A stretch of 64,000 bases of DNA from Pseudoduganella buxea (GCF_009720835.1 NZ_WNKZ01000019.1:1-64000); one strand, 5' to 3'; positions 25,312 through 34,870 are shown, numbered from the stretch's first letter. Numbers and translations are program-made. Notes: generated by a model from the sequence alone, not told the origin.

Positions 25312-26625
25312 ATGACCAACCAGACCATGCTGGCCGCCTGCATCGCCGCCGCCCTGCTTTCCCCCTTCGCCGCCCACGCCGACCTGCTGCCGCAGCAGGC
25401 CGGCGACCTGGCCCCCGGCGCTCTCGTCGCCGGCCAGGCCGCGCGCACAGTCGCGCCACCCGTCACGCGCGAAGCCGTCTCGTTCAGTTGGCGTTCGCGC
25501 GATGCCGTCACGGCGCCGAAGCCCTTTGTCGCCTTGAGCCGTGAAGCCTACTTCACTGTCACGGGCGCCGAGCTGGCGCAAGGCGTGGCGCTGCCTACCA
25601 CGGCACCGCGCGCCATCGTGCGGCTGCAGCCCGTGGGCGAAGCGTCCGTGCGTGCCAACGAGGCGATCCAGCCGTCGTCGCTGATCATCATCGACGCCAA
25701 CGGCCGCGCCCTGGCCGCGGGCGAAGGCATCGAGACGATGGTCTCGGCCGACCGCCTGGCCAAGGCCGACCTGCCGTTCGCCGCCGCGACGTCGGCCTTC
25801 CGCCTCGGCCTTGACGCCGGCAGCGGACCGCTGCGCCTGCGCGCCAATGGCCTGGCCGACAGCCAGCGCTACCTCGTCAACGTGGTGGAGCCGGACAGCC
25901 CGGTGGCGCTGACGATGCAGGCCACGTCGGCGGCCTACCTGCAAGGCCAGCAGCTGACAGTGCTGGCGCAGTTGCAGAACGGCGCCGCCGGCGTCACGCC
26001 GGGCCGCGTCGACGCAACCCTGGTATCGCCGGCCGGAAGAAGCCTGCCGCTGGTGTTCAGGCGCGCCGCGGATGGCAGCATGGCCGCCACCGTCACGCTC
26101 GACGCGGGCGACGCCGACGAGAGCGGCTTGTGGGAAGTGCAGGCCAACGTGACCGCCACCGTCGACGGCCGGCGTGCGTTGCGCACGTCGCGCTTCGCCG
26201 TGGCGGTTGCGGCGCCGACGGCGAAGCTGGCACGCACCACTACCCTGGGCACCGACGGCGACGCCCTGACCGTGCAACTGGGCGTGACGGCGGCCAGCGC
26301 CGCGCGCTACGAAGTGCGGGGCGTCCTGTATGGCACCGTGCAGGGCAGGCTGGTGCCGCTGGGCGTGGGCAATGCGGCGAAGTGGATCGAGACGGGCGAC
26401 GGCAGTATCGCGCTGCCGTTCGGCGCCGACCTGCTGGCCGGCAGCACGGGCCCGTACGAAGTGCGCGACCTGCAACTGCTGGACCAGGGCCGCCGCACCG
26501 TGCTGCAGCGCCAGCAACGCGCGCTGGCGATGGACGAGAGCGAGGTGGCGCGGCTGCTGCCGCAGCGTGCCGCCGTGGTGCCACCGACATCGGCCCGCGT
26601 GAAGAAAACCGCCAGCGCAGAATAG
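25312..26625 (+). CDS. Secreted DUF4785-like beta-sandwich protein
   Basis: 437 residues: signal peptide (SPFAAHADLLP), the start AGDLAPG...VTREAVSFSW that I associate with DUF4785, then two or three immunoglobulin-like beta domains (VALTMQATSAAYLQGQQLTV, TVTLDAGDADESGLWEVQAN). No catalytic motif is visible. Co-transcribed with the hydrolase above and likely a secreted partner or an adhesion protein. Family assignment is from memory. Confidence 0.7.
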   Translation: MTNQTMLAACIAAALLSPFAAHADLLPQQAGDLAPGALVAGQAARTVAPPVTREAVSFSWRSRDAVTAPKPFVALSREAYFTVTGAELAQGVALPTTAPRAIVRLQPVGEASVRANEAIQPSSLIIIDANGRALAAGEGIETMVSADRLAKADLPFAAATSAFRLGLDAGSGPLRLRANGLADSQRYLVNVVEPDSPVALTMQATSAAYLQGQQLTVLAQLQNGAAGVTPGRVDATLVSPAGRSLPLVFRRAADGSMAATVTLDAGDADESGLWEVQANVTATVDGRRALRTSRFAVAVAAPTAKLARTTTLGTDGDALTVQLGVTAASAARYEVRGVLYGTVQGRLVPLGVGNAAKWIETGDGSIALPFGADLLAGSTGPYEVRDLQLLDQGRRTVLQRQQRALAMDESEVARLLPQRAAVVPPTSARVKKTASAE

Positions 26626-26630
26626 GAAAC

Positions 26631-26654
26631 TTCGGGGACAGTCCCCGAATTTTC
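26631..26654 (+). terminator. Palindromic repeat acting as terminator
   Basis: TTCGGGGACAGTCCCCGAA is a palindrome about a central A, followed by TTTT. Seven base pairs can close around the ACAGT loop. It lies in the 34 bp between two convergent genes and has the same core as the 21-bp repeats at 13963, so it looks like one copy of a dispersed family. Confidence 0.6.
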
Positions 26655-26659
26655 CGAGG

Positions 26660-27958
26660 CTAGTCGCGCAAGCCGCTGGCCAGCCGGGGCGAGGACAGCA
26701 ACTGGCGGAACGCGGTCCAGCGCTGGGCCCTGGCCTGGGCCGGGTCGGTGGCCGTCACACGCCGCTCGACCCAGGCTTTCACCAGGTCCTTGCCCAGGTT
26801 GTAGTTGATGACATAGCCGCGCAGGCCTTCGTAGAACTGGATGCGCTGGCCGGCCTTTTCCGGCGGGTACAACGCCACGTTCACCAGCCATTCCACCGCC
26901 TGCTCGCGCGTGAAGCGTCCTTCCAGGTAGTGCATCGCATTGTCGTTGTCGGCATAGCTCAGTTGCGCCAGCAGCTTTTGCAGGCGGGCGTACTTTTCCG
27001 CCAGCGCCGGATCGAGGCCGGCCAGCGGGTACAGCACGTCGCGCTCGAAGGCGATGCGCTCGTCGTCCGGGAAGGCCATTTCGATGCCGTAGTTGGCGCT
27101 GCCCTCGGCCACCAGCGACATCGGCGAATACAGTGGATAGACGCTGAACTCGACCCAGTTTCGTTCCTTCACCAGGGCCTGCTCCAGCAGCGCGTTGTAG
27201 ACGTGGTGACCCGGATAGCCTTCGTGGCAGCCCAGGTCCACGGCGCGCTCGATGTAGATGGGGAACTGGGTGTTAATCTGGATCAGGCTGTGGGCGTCGC
27301 CCTTGTACCAGTTGTAGCCGGACCAGGGTTTATTGGTGACGAATTCCAGCACGAAGCTTTCCTTGGCCGGCAGCGGCAGGTACTTCGCCGTGCGTTCGCG
27401 GCAGGCGGCGATGGCCGCATCCATCACGGGCTTCAGGCGCTCCTGCGGAATGGCGAAGCGGGCGCGGAAGTCCTGCACGCGCTGGGGCAGCGGACCCTTG
27501 CCGGGCACCAGCCGGTCCACCTGGGCCACCAGCTTTTCGTAGTAGGCGCGGTCGTGGTGGGGCGTGACGGCGTCGTACAGCAGGGCCGTCTCTTCGTCGA
27601 AGGTGAATTTTTTCCCGTCCAGCATGTCGACGCGGGCCGTCATCGCGCGCAGCTGCTTGCGCAGGAACTCGATGCGCAGCGCATCGTCGGCGTTGGCAGC
27701 CTGCTTGTCGGCCAGGTCGGCAATCGCGCCCTGGGCCCCGGTCCGGATCGATGCCAGGCTTTGGCGCTCGCGCGCCGCCTGTTCCTGCAATGCCGGCGGG
27801 CCGTAATAGGCGTCGACGTAATCCTTGTCGTGCTGCCCCACGGCCAGCACCAGCTTGCGGTACCGCTCCGCCACGTCCTGCACCGATGCCGCCAGCGCGC
27901 CACCCGCCACCAGCATGGCCAGCGCGCCCGCGGCCAATCCTGCCACCCGTTTCCTCAT
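26660..27958 (-). CDS. Secreted DUF885-like metallohydrolase
   Basis: 432 residues with signal peptide (MLVAGGALAASVQ). The motif LGCHEGYPGHHVYN is the HExxx-like HEGxPGHH zinc signature of DUF885 carboxypeptidase-like proteins, with an acidic residue later in VAEGSANYGIEMAFP. Length is shorter than the usual 550-600 residues of DUF885, so it is a compact branch. The start overlaps the stop of the upstream MscS gene in ATGA. Probably a periplasmic peptidase. Confidence 0.82.
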   Translation of the reverse strand: MRKRVAGLAAGALAMLVAGGALAASVQDVAERYRKLVLAVGQHDKDYVDAYYGPPALQEQAARERQSLASIRTGAQGAIADLADKQAANADDALRIEFLRKQLRAMTARVDMLDGKKFTFDEETALLYDAVTPHHDRAYYEKLVAQVDRLVPGKGPLPQRVQDFRARFAIPQERLKPVMDAAIAACRERTAKYLPLPAKESFVLEFVTNKPWSGYNWYKGDAHSLIQINTQFPIYIERAVDLGCHEGYPGHHVYNALLEQALVKERNWVEFSVYPLYSPMSLVAEGSANYGIEMAFPDDERIAFERDVLYPLAGLDPALAEKYARLQKLLAQLSYADNDNAMHYLEGRFTREQAVEWLVNVALYPPEKAGQRIQFYEGLRGYVINYNLGKDLVKAWVERRVTATDPAQARAQRWTAFRQLLSSPRLASGLRD

Positions 27959-29061
27959 GTTCCCTCCCGCCTGATCGAAGCGGGTGAGTGTAGAGGAGGC
28001 GCCGCCTCATTGCAATCGAAGGGATCGCGCACCAGCATGCGCGCCGGGCTGGCAATGGCGATACCCCGCTCCTTCAGGCCGCGCAGCACGGCCAGCAGGA
28101 TCGACTGCTGCGTGTCCATGAAGACGAAGTAATCCGGGTTCTTGATCCAGTAGATCACTTCGATATTGAGCGACCATTCGCCCAGCTCGCGCAGGTGGGC
28201 GCGCTCGAACGATGCCGTCTCTTCATGCTCCTCGACGATCTGCCGGATCATTCCAGGCAGCGCCGCCACCTGCTCCGGATCGCTGGCCGTGTGAAGGCGC
28301 AGCAGGAAGGCGGCGCGGCGCGTGAACATGCGCGTCTGGTTGGCGATGCGCGCCTTCAGGATGTCGCCGTTGGCGAAGATGACCTGGTCGCCGCCCAGGC
28401 CGCGCAGGCGCGTCGTCTTCAGGCCGATGTATTCGACCGTGCCCAGCTTGTCGTCGACGATGATGAAGTCCCCCACGACAAAGGGCTTGTCCAGCACGAT
28501 CGACAGCGAGGCCAGCAGGTCGCCCAGGATATTCTGCACGGCCAACGCAACGGCGATACCGCCGATGCCCAGGCTGGCCACGAGGGTCGTGATATTGAAG
28601 CCCAGGTTGTCCAGGATCATGAGGACGAACACGACCCAGACGACGAGGCGCAGCAGGAAGTCGATAATGGCAGTGGAGGCGGCGCTGGCCACGCTTTCGC
28701 CACCCATTGCCGCCTGCCGGTAGCGCCCGCGCCACGTGCGCACGGCCGTATCGGCCCAGATGGCACCCTGGACCAGCATGGCCGACACGGCCACGCGCCA
28801 CAGCCACACTTCGTACTTGCGGGGAAATTCCAGCATCAGCGAGCCCAGGTACAGGGCCAGGACGAGGATGAATACCGTGTAGGTGGCGCGCAGCAGGCGC
28901 AGGAACCAGTCGTCGACGCGGGTCTCGGTGCGTTCGGCCACCTGGGCCAGCCGATGGACAAGGAGGTATTTCACGACATACAGCAATACCGCGGCGGCGA
29001 TGGCCACGGCCAGCGCGGTGCCCCATTCCTCGATCGAATTGCCCATGAAAACCAAACGCAT
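27955..29061 (-). CDS. MscS-family mechanosensitive ion channel
   Basis: 368 residues, four or five membrane helices, then the MscS pore helix and beta domain (ASLGIGGIAVALAVQNILGD and FVVGDFIIVDDKLGTVEYIG). It should gate in response to membrane tension. ATG at 29061 is chosen because AGGAGGG stands 5 bases upstream; the frame opens earlier without a good site. Its stop overlaps the start of the DUF885-like gene, an unusual pairing of channel and secreted hydrolase. Confidence 0.92.
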   Translation of the reverse strand: MRLVFMGNSIEEWGTALAVAIAAAVLLYVVKYLLVHRLAQVAERTETRVDDWFLRLLRATYTVFILVLALYLGSLMLEFPRKYEVWLWRVAVSAMLVQGAIWADTAVRTWRGRYRQAAMGGESVASAASTAIIDFLLRLVVWVVFVLMILDNLGFNITTLVASLGIGGIAVALAVQNILGDLLASLSIVLDKPFVVGDFIIVDDKLGTVEYIGLKTTRLRGLGGDQVIFANGDILKARIANQTRMFTRRAAFLLRLHTASDPEQVAALPGMIRQIVEEHEETASFERAHLRELGEWSLNIEVIYWIKNPDYFVFMDTQQSILLAVLRGLKERGIAIASPARMLVRDPFDCNEAAPPLHSPASIRREGT

Positions 29062-29235
29062 GCGTGCCCTCCTGCCTGTCATCAGCAGGCCAGTTTACCG
29101 AAGCGGCGGCCACGGCCGCGCACCCATGGCCGCCCTGCCCTGTGCGGCATTGTCTGATGATGCAAGGCAATACGGCGCCCATGTTTTGATTTTTTCGCCA
29201 TACTTCATCGCTCGTTCGACTAGCTCACCAATAAC

Positions 29236-31488
29236 ATGAAAAATGATGACGAAATTCAACACCAGGTGATCGAGCTGTGGGGCGGACTGGAAGGAACGGT
29301 CAACCGCGTGCGCGATCAATATTTCAGTCAAATGGACCAGAACGGACACGGCAACCGGATCAGCGATCTCGATCGCTTTGCCGCCTTGGGCATCAAGGCG
29401 ATCCGCTACCCGGTATTGTGGGAGCTGACAGCGCCGGACGGCATCGCCAATGCCGACTGGACGTGGGCCGACGAGCGCCTGCCGGCCCTGCGCGACCTGG
29501 GTGTCGCCCCCATCGTCGGGCTGGTGCACCACGGCAGCGGACCGCGCCACACCAGCCTGGTCGATCCGGAATTCGGACCGCAGCTGGCCGAATACGCCGG
29601 CGCCGTGGCGGCGCGCTTCCCCTGGGTCGAGTACTACACGCCCGTCAACGAACCCTGCACCACGGCCCGCTTTGCCGGCCTGTATGGTGTCTGGTACCCG
29701 CACGGCAAGAGCGACCTGGTCTTCCTGCAGGCGCTGATCAACCAGTGCAAGGGCGTGGTGCTGTCGATGCGGGCCATCCGCGCCGTCAACCCGAACGCCA
29801 AGCTGGTGCAGACGGACGACCTGGGCAAGACCTACAGCACGCCGGAGCTGGCCGACTGGGCCGACTTCTACAACGAGCGGCGCTGGCTGGCCTGGGACCT
29901 GTTGTGCGGCACCGTCGACGAGGACCACACGCTGTGGCCTTACATCATGAAAAGCGGCATTCCTGCCGCCGACGTGCTGTGGTTCCGCGACAATCCCTGC
30001 CCGCCCGACGTCGTCGGCCTGAATTACTACATCACCAGCGAGCGCTGGCTGGATCACCGGGGCGATCGCTTCCCGGCCCGCTACGTGGGCGAGCATGGCT
30101 TCGCCGATATCGAGACGGCGCGCGCGCTGGCCACGCCGACGCCGGGCATCGCCCCGCTGATGGACGAAGTGTGGGAGCGCTACGGCCTGCCGATGGCGAT
30201 AACGGAAGCCCATATCGACGCCAACCGCGAAGACCAGCTGCGCTGGCTGCACGAAGTATGGAACGCCGCGCATGAAGTGCAGCGCAAGGGCGCCGACGTG
30301 CGCGCCGTGACGGTGTGGTCGCTGCTCGGCTCCTACGACTGGAACTGCCTCGTCACCGAATGCCGCGGCTACTACGAGAACGGCGCCTACGACCTGCGCG
30401 CGCCGGAACCCCGGCCGACGGCGCTGGCGCGCCTGATGCAGGAACTCTCCAGCGGCCGTGCGCCTTCCAGCCCCGTGCTGCAAGGCCTGGGCTGGTGGCG
30501 CCGGCCGGGCCGCTTCCTGTGCCCGCCCGTGGCCACCAGCGCCACCGTGGCGGCCCTGCCGGCCGAACGCCTGGCTGCGCAGCGCACCGTGCAGCCGATC
30601 CTGATCAGCGGCGCCACCGGCACCCTGGGCAGCGCCTTCGCCCGCATCTGCGAGGAACGCAACCTGGCCTTCCGCGTGCTGACGCGCCAGGAAATGGACA
30701 TCGCCGATCCCGCCTCGGTGGAAGCGGCGATCCAGCAGTACAAGCCCTGGGCAATCGTCAACGCCGGCGGCTATGTGCGCGTGCACGACGCGGAACAGGA
30801 CAGCCAGCGGTGCCTGCGCGAGAACGCGCAAGGCCCCGTCGTGCTGGCGATTGCCTGCGCGCGCCACCAGGTGCGGCTGCTGACGTTCTCCAGCGACCTG
30901 GTATTCGACGGCAGCAAGGGCAGCGCCTATGTGGAAAGCGATCCGGTGGCACCGCTCAATGTCTATGGCCAGAGCAAGGCCGAAGCGGAGCGGCGCGTCC
31001 TGACCGTCAACCCGGATACGCTGGTGGTGCGCACCAGCGCCTTCTTCGGCCCGTGGGACAAGCACAACTTCGTCACCTTGGTGCTGCAGGCCATGAGCGA
31101 AGGGCGCCAGTTCGCGGCGGCCGACGACCTGGTGGTCTCGCCCACCTACGTGCCGGACCTGGTGCAGACCTGCCTGGATCTGATGATCGACCGGGAACGG
31201 GGCATCTGGCACCTCAGTAACGGCGAGGCGGTCAGCTGGGCCGAGCTGGCGCGGCGCGTGTGTGCCATGGCCGGCGTGGACTGCTCGGCGCTGATGGCGC
31301 AGCCGGCGACGGCGCTGGACTTCCAGGCCGCGCAACCGCGCTTCTCCGCGCTGGCCAGCGAGCGTGGCAACATGATGCCATCGCTGGACGACGCGCTGCA
31401 GCGCTACCTGCAGGCCGTGGCCGAAGTGCGCCGCCAGGGCGACACCCATGTCGGCGCCGCGCAGGCTGCGCATTACGGCAGCAGCTGA
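29236..31488 (+). CDS. GH1 glycosidase-like / RmlD sugar-nucleotide reductase fusion
   Basis: 750 residues, two enzymes in one chain. Residues 1-420 resemble a GH1 (beta-glucosidase) barrel: acid/base in VNEP (E139) and a nucleophile in MAITEAH (E324), where classical GH1 has TENG. Residues about 453-735 are RmlD-like dTDP-4-dehydrorhamnose reductase: GATGTLG at 459-465, the SSDLVFDG strand and the YGQSKAEAE catalytic YxxxK. No signal peptide, so cytoplasmic. No rhamnose genes adjoin. A role in sugar-nucleotide or glycoside remodelling is inferred. Confidence 0.85.
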   Translation: MKNDDEIQHQVIELWGGLEGTVNRVRDQYFSQMDQNGHGNRISDLDRFAALGIKAIRYPVLWELTAPDGIANADWTWADERLPALRDLGVAPIVGLVHHGSGPRHTSLVDPEFGPQLAEYAGAVAARFPWVEYYTPVNEPCTTARFAGLYGVWYPHGKSDLVFLQALINQCKGVVLSMRAIRAVNPNAKLVQTDDLGKTYSTPELADWADFYNERRWLAWDLLCGTVDEDHTLWPYIMKSGIPAADVLWFRDNPCPPDVVGLNYYITSERWLDHRGDRFPARYVGEHGFADIETARALATPTPGIAPLMDEVWERYGLPMAITEAHIDANREDQLRWLHEVWNAAHEVQRKGADVRAVTVWSLLGSYDWNCLVTECRGYYENGAYDLRAPEPRPTALARLMQELSSGRAPSSPVLQGLGWWRRPGRFLCPPVATSATVAALPAERLAAQRTVQPILISGATGTLGSAFARICEERNLAFRVLTRQEMDIADPASVEAAIQQYKPWAIVNAGGYVRVHDAEQDSQRCLRENAQGPVVLAIACARHQVRLLTFSSDLVFDGSKGSAYVESDPVAPLNVYGQSKAEAERRVLTVNPDTLVVRTSAFFGPWDKHNFVTLVLQAMSEGRQFAAADDLVVSPTYVPDLVQTCLDLMIDRERGIWHLSNGEAVSWAELARRVCAMAGVDCSALMAQPATALDFQAAQPRFSALASERGNMMPSLDDALQRYLQAVAEVRRQGDTHVGAAQAAHYGSS

Positions 31489-31496
31489 AGATCGTC

Positions 31497-31532
31497 CTGG
31501 CGCGGCGGCCGCTTAGCCAGTCGCCGCGCCAG
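31497..31532. terminator. Perfect 11-bp inverted repeat between convergent genes
   Basis: CTGGCGCGGCG (31497-31507) and CGCCGCGCCAG (31522-31532) with a 14-base loop, in the 63 bp between the stops of the GH1 fusion and the hybrid kinase. It may end transcription from both sides, although no T run follows. Confidence 0.5.
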
Positions 31533-31551
31533 TCGTCCCGTTTTCCGGTCG

Positions 31552-33489
31552 TCAGATTGCCCGCAAGTGCCGCGCCACGTCGGCCAGCCGGTAAGGCTTG
31601 CCGATAAAGGCGAACTCCGCGAAGTCCCCTTCGCCATCTTCATGCCGTAGCGCCGCCTGCGGATAGCCCGACGCGATAATGATCTTCATGGCCGGGTGGC
31701 GCTTGCGCGCCGCGCGCGCCAGTTCCAGCCCCGTCATCCCGTTCGGCATCATCAGGTCAGTGAACAGCACGTCGATGGTGTCGTCCCGTTCCAGCATGCC
31801 CAGCGCCACCACGCCATCGGGCGCCGTCAGCACCTCGTATCCCATCGTCTCGAACAGTTCGCACGCTACCGCCATCACCAGCGGATCGTCTTCGGCGATC
31901 AGTACCCGTTCGCTGTGCAGCGGCGGCAGGCCGGCGTCCAGGGGCCCCGCCTCCTCGACGGCGGGAAGGTAGATGCTGATGGCGGTACCCTGTCCCGGCT
32001 TCGTGTCGATGACGACGTCGCCGCCCGACTGGGCGATGAAACCGTACACCTGGCTCAGTCCCAGGCCCGTGCCCTTGCCGACGGGTTTCGTCGTGAAGAA
32101 GGGCTCGAAGGCACGCGCCAGCACGTCCGGCGGCATGCCGGTTCCGCTGTCGCGTACCGTCAGGCGCACGTACTGGCCCGCCGGAAGTGCCCCGACCTGG
32201 CCCGCCGCCAGCACGACGTTGCGCGTTTCCAGCGCCAGGGTGCCACCGTCGGGCATGGCGTCGCGCGCATTGACCACCAGGTTCAGCAGGGCCGCTTCGA
32301 AGCGGGCTTCGTCGACCGAGACGCTGGCCAGGCGCGGCGCCATCTCGAACAGGAAGGACACCTGCGGCCCGCCGGCGCGCCGCAGCACGGGTTCGAAGGC
32401 GCCGATCAGCGTATTGATCTGGTGCGTGGCGGCGGCCAGGGGCTGCTGGCGGGCGAACGACAGCAGCTGCTGCGTCAGCAATGCGCCACGGTCGATGGCG
32501 CGGCGCATGCTGTCCAGGACCCGGGCCGCCGTGCTGCCAGGCTGCTGCGCGTGCAGGATGTCGACGCCGCCCGACAGCACGGCCAGCAGGTTGTTGAAGT
32601 CATGGGCGATGCCGCCCGTGAGCTGGCCGATGGCTTCCATCTTCTGCGCCTGGAACAGTGCATTGCGGGTCTGCTCCAGCGATGCGGCCGCCTCGCGCTG
32701 GGCCGTGATGTCGCGCGTGATCTTGGCGAAGCCGATCAGGGTGCCGCCTTCGTCGCGGATCGCATCGAGCACGGCATGGGCATAGAAGCGGCTGCCGTCG
32801 CGCCGTACGCGCCAGCCCTCGCTCTCGAAGCGGCCTTCGCGCCGTGCCGTCTCCAGCGCGCGTTCGGGCACGCCGCCAGCGCGGTCTTCATCGGTGAAGA
32901 AGCGCCGGAAATGGGTGCCGATCACTTCTTCCTGGCCATAGCCCTTGATGCGCTGGGCACCCTGGTTCCAGTTGCTGATTTTCCCTTCGGGCGACAGCAT
33001 GTACAGCGCATAGTCCGTCACGCCCTGCACCAGCAGGCGGAAGCGCTGTTCGCTCTGGCGCAATTCTTCCTCGGCGTTGCGGCGGTCCGTGATGTCGCGC
33101 GTGATCTTGGCATAGCCGACCAGCGCGCCGTCGGGCGTACGGATCGGGTCGATGACGACATTGGCCCAGAAGCGCGTGCCGTCCTTGCGCACGCGCCAGC
33201 CCTCGCCTTCGAAGCGCCCTTCCGCGCGCGCCGTCGCCAGCGCCCGCTGAGGCAGGCCGGCAGCGCGGTCGGTGTCGACATAGAAGCGTGAAAAATGCTG
33301 CCCGATGATTTCGTCGGCCTGGTAGCCCTTGAAGCGCTGCGCGCCGGCGTTCCAGCTGCTGACATACCCTTCCGGATCGAGCATGTAGATGGCATAGTCG
33401 GTGATGCTGGCCACCAGCAGGTCGAAGCGTTGCTCCAGGCCTGTGGCGAGACTGCCCTCGGAGTCCGGCGGTGATGTATCGGTGTTCAT
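31552..33489 (-). CDS. Soluble PAS-PAS hybrid histidine kinase
   Basis: 645 residues without membrane helices: two closely related PAS domains (about 20-140 and 150-270, both with SxWNxGAQRxKGY and GEGWRVRKDG/SEGWRVRRDG motifs, so an internal duplication), HisKA with H296 in GGIAHDFNNLL, HATPase (GTGLGLSQVYG), and a C-terminal receiver with D578 (LFTDLMMP). It acts as a cytoplasmic sensor of redox, light or small ligands. No response regulator is adjacent, so the phosphate is likely passed on through a separate phosphotransfer protein. Confidence 0.92.
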   Translation of the reverse strand: MNTDTSPPDSEGSLATGLEQRFDLLVASITDYAIYMLDPEGYVSSWNAGAQRFKGYQADEIIGQHFSRFYVDTDRAAGLPQRALATARAEGRFEGEGWRVRKDGTRFWANVVIDPIRTPDGALVGYAKITRDITDRRNAEEELRQSEQRFRLLVQGVTDYALYMLSPEGKISNWNQGAQRIKGYGQEEVIGTHFRRFFTDEDRAGGVPERALETARREGRFESEGWRVRRDGSRFYAHAVLDAIRDEGGTLIGFAKITRDITAQREAAASLEQTRNALFQAQKMEAIGQLTGGIAHDFNNLLAVLSGGVDILHAQQPGSTAARVLDSMRRAIDRGALLTQQLLSFARQQPLAAATHQINTLIGAFEPVLRRAGGPQVSFLFEMAPRLASVSVDEARFEAALLNLVVNARDAMPDGGTLALETRNVVLAAGQVGALPAGQYVRLTVRDSGTGMPPDVLARAFEPFFTTKPVGKGTGLGLSQVYGFIAQSGGDVVIDTKPGQGTAISIYLPAVEEAGPLDAGLPPLHSERVLIAEDDPLVMAVACELFETMGYEVLTAPDGVVALGMLERDDTIDVLFTDLMMPNGMTGLELARAARKRHPAMKIIIASGYPQAALRHEDGEGDFAEFAFIGKPYRLADVARHLRAI

Positions 33490-33600
33490 GGTGTCCTGTT
33501 ACCCGGATTCAATTTGTGAAACGATTGTAACGCCATCCGTGCGGAACCCCGGTACGTTACCGGCTACCATGAAGCATCCGAAACTGTGCACGTCCCTGCC

Positions 33601-34602
33601 ATGCCGAGCTGCCTGCCCAGCTGTGCCGTCTTGTTGTGCTGTCTTGCCGCCGGTGCGGCCGCGCAAACCGACGCCGTGCCACAGGTCACGGTGGCGGCCA
33701 CGCGCGACCCGGTCGACAAGTCCTACCGCAAGATGGTGCGGGGCATGGACCGCTTCGCCCGTCAGTCCGGCGACCTGGCCCCAGGTGCCGCCTTGCGTTT
33801 TCGCCTGCTGCCGCGCCTGCCCGATACGCGCATGGAAGGCATCACCCTGACGGTGACGGGCGATACGCTGGCACTGCCCGTCGCCATCGCACCCGACAAC
33901 AGCTTTACCCTGGAGCGGGACGAACGGGCCTGGCGCGAGGATGCCGCCCTGGTCGCCAACCGCCGCACTGCCAGCATGACGTGGCGGGCCGACGTACGCA
34001 GCCCGGGCGTGCCCGAGGGCATGCGCCGGCTGGGCGACCTGCGCCTGGAATGCCTGGTCGGCATGGAAGCGGGCCTGATATCGAACAATGCCCACCTGTT
34101 TGCCTGGCTGGCCAACCTGCTGTCCGACCCGGAAGGGGTGTGCAATGCGCCGGACGGCAACTACCTGTTCTTCACGGAGCGCCCCGTGTTCGCCGTCACC
34201 TTGCGCGCGGGCGGGCGCAGCCTGGCGTTGCCGCCCCGCTTCCTGTATGCGGGCGGCAACCAGGCGCCGCGCGACCTGCCCTACTGCGATTGCCAGGTAC
34301 TGCTGGACCGCAGCTACCACGCGCCGATCTGGGACCGCTCCTGGCCGGACGACACCTTGCTGGCGTTCGAGACCATGGACGATCCTCCGGCCGGCCCGCC
34401 AGCCCCCGGCATCGAACCGGGGCAGACGCGCGAGCAGGTGCGCGCCATCCTCGGCCAGGGCACGGAAATCGGCTTTCGCAGCGGCATGCAGGCCTGGCTC
34501 TACCCGCCCGTGCACGTCCGGCTGCAGCCCGGGCAGCCCCAGGCCCTGGTGCTGTTCGGGCCCGACGGTCGGGTCGTCAAGAGCCGTGCCGGCGGACGCT
34601 GA
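33601..34602 (+). CDS. Hypothetical secreted protein, 333 aa
   Basis: Signal peptide MPSCLPSCAVLLCCLAAGAA, then a body with four cysteines (LECLVG, GVCNAP, YCDCQV) and no family I recognise. The C-terminus GQTREQVRAILGQGTE looks like the start of the SmpA/BamE-type beta-lactamase-inhibitor-like fold (GxxxxxVxxxLG). An in-frame GTG at 33586 would extend the start by five residues. Lies between the divergent kinase gene and tRNA-Phe. Confidence 0.72.
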   Translation: MPSCLPSCAVLLCCLAAGAAAQTDAVPQVTVAATRDPVDKSYRKMVRGMDRFARQSGDLAPGAALRFRLLPRLPDTRMEGITLTVTGDTLALPVAIAPDNSFTLERDERAWREDAALVANRRTASMTWRADVRSPGVPEGMRRLGDLRLECLVGMEAGLISNNAHLFAWLANLLSDPEGVCNAPDGNYLFFTERPVFAVTLRAGGRSLALPPRFLYAGGNQAPRDLPYCDCQVLLDRSYHAPIWDRSWPDDTLLAFETMDDPPAGPPAPGIEPGQTREQVRAILGQGTEIGFRSGMQAWLYPPVHVRLQPGQPQALVLFGPDGRVVKSRAGGR

Positions 34603-34663
34603 ACGGCCCCGGCGCGAAGCCCCTTGGCAAAAGCGAAATCGTCCTGCTATAATTGCGCGCCTT

Positions 34664-34739
34664 GGCCTGGTAGCTCAGTTGGTAGAGCAGAGGATTGAAA
34701 ATCCTTGTGTCGGTGGTTCGATTCCGCCCCGGGCCACCA
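34664..34739 (+). tRNA. tRNA-Phe (GAA)
   Basis: A 76-nt cloverleaf with encoded CCA: acceptor GGCCTGG pairs with CCGGGCC, D-loop AGCTCAGTTGGTAGAGC, anticodon loop TTGAAAA with GAA, T-loop GGTTCGATTCC. A terminator follows 18 bp after the CCA end. Confidence 0.96.
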
Positions 34740-34757
34740 AGAATTGCGCAGTAAAGC

Positions 34758-34784
34758 AAAAAGCCACCTTCGGGTGGCTTTTTC
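34758..34784 (+). terminator. Intrinsic terminator of tRNA-Phe
   Basis: AAAAAGCCACC-TTCG-GGTGGCTTTTT, a stem with T run directly after the tRNA gene. Confidence 0.9.
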
Positions 34785-34870
34785 GTTGGCGCTGTGCCCC
34801 GGTCGCAAGGAACTTGTTGGATCGACCATTGTCATACCGTAAGTCGGCATAGGCCGAAGCGGAGGCGAGC

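Noticed and set aside
29095..31473. 792-codon minus-strand ORF opposite the GH1-RmlD gene
   Set aside because: Shadow of a real GC-rich gene; no recognisable domain or start signals.
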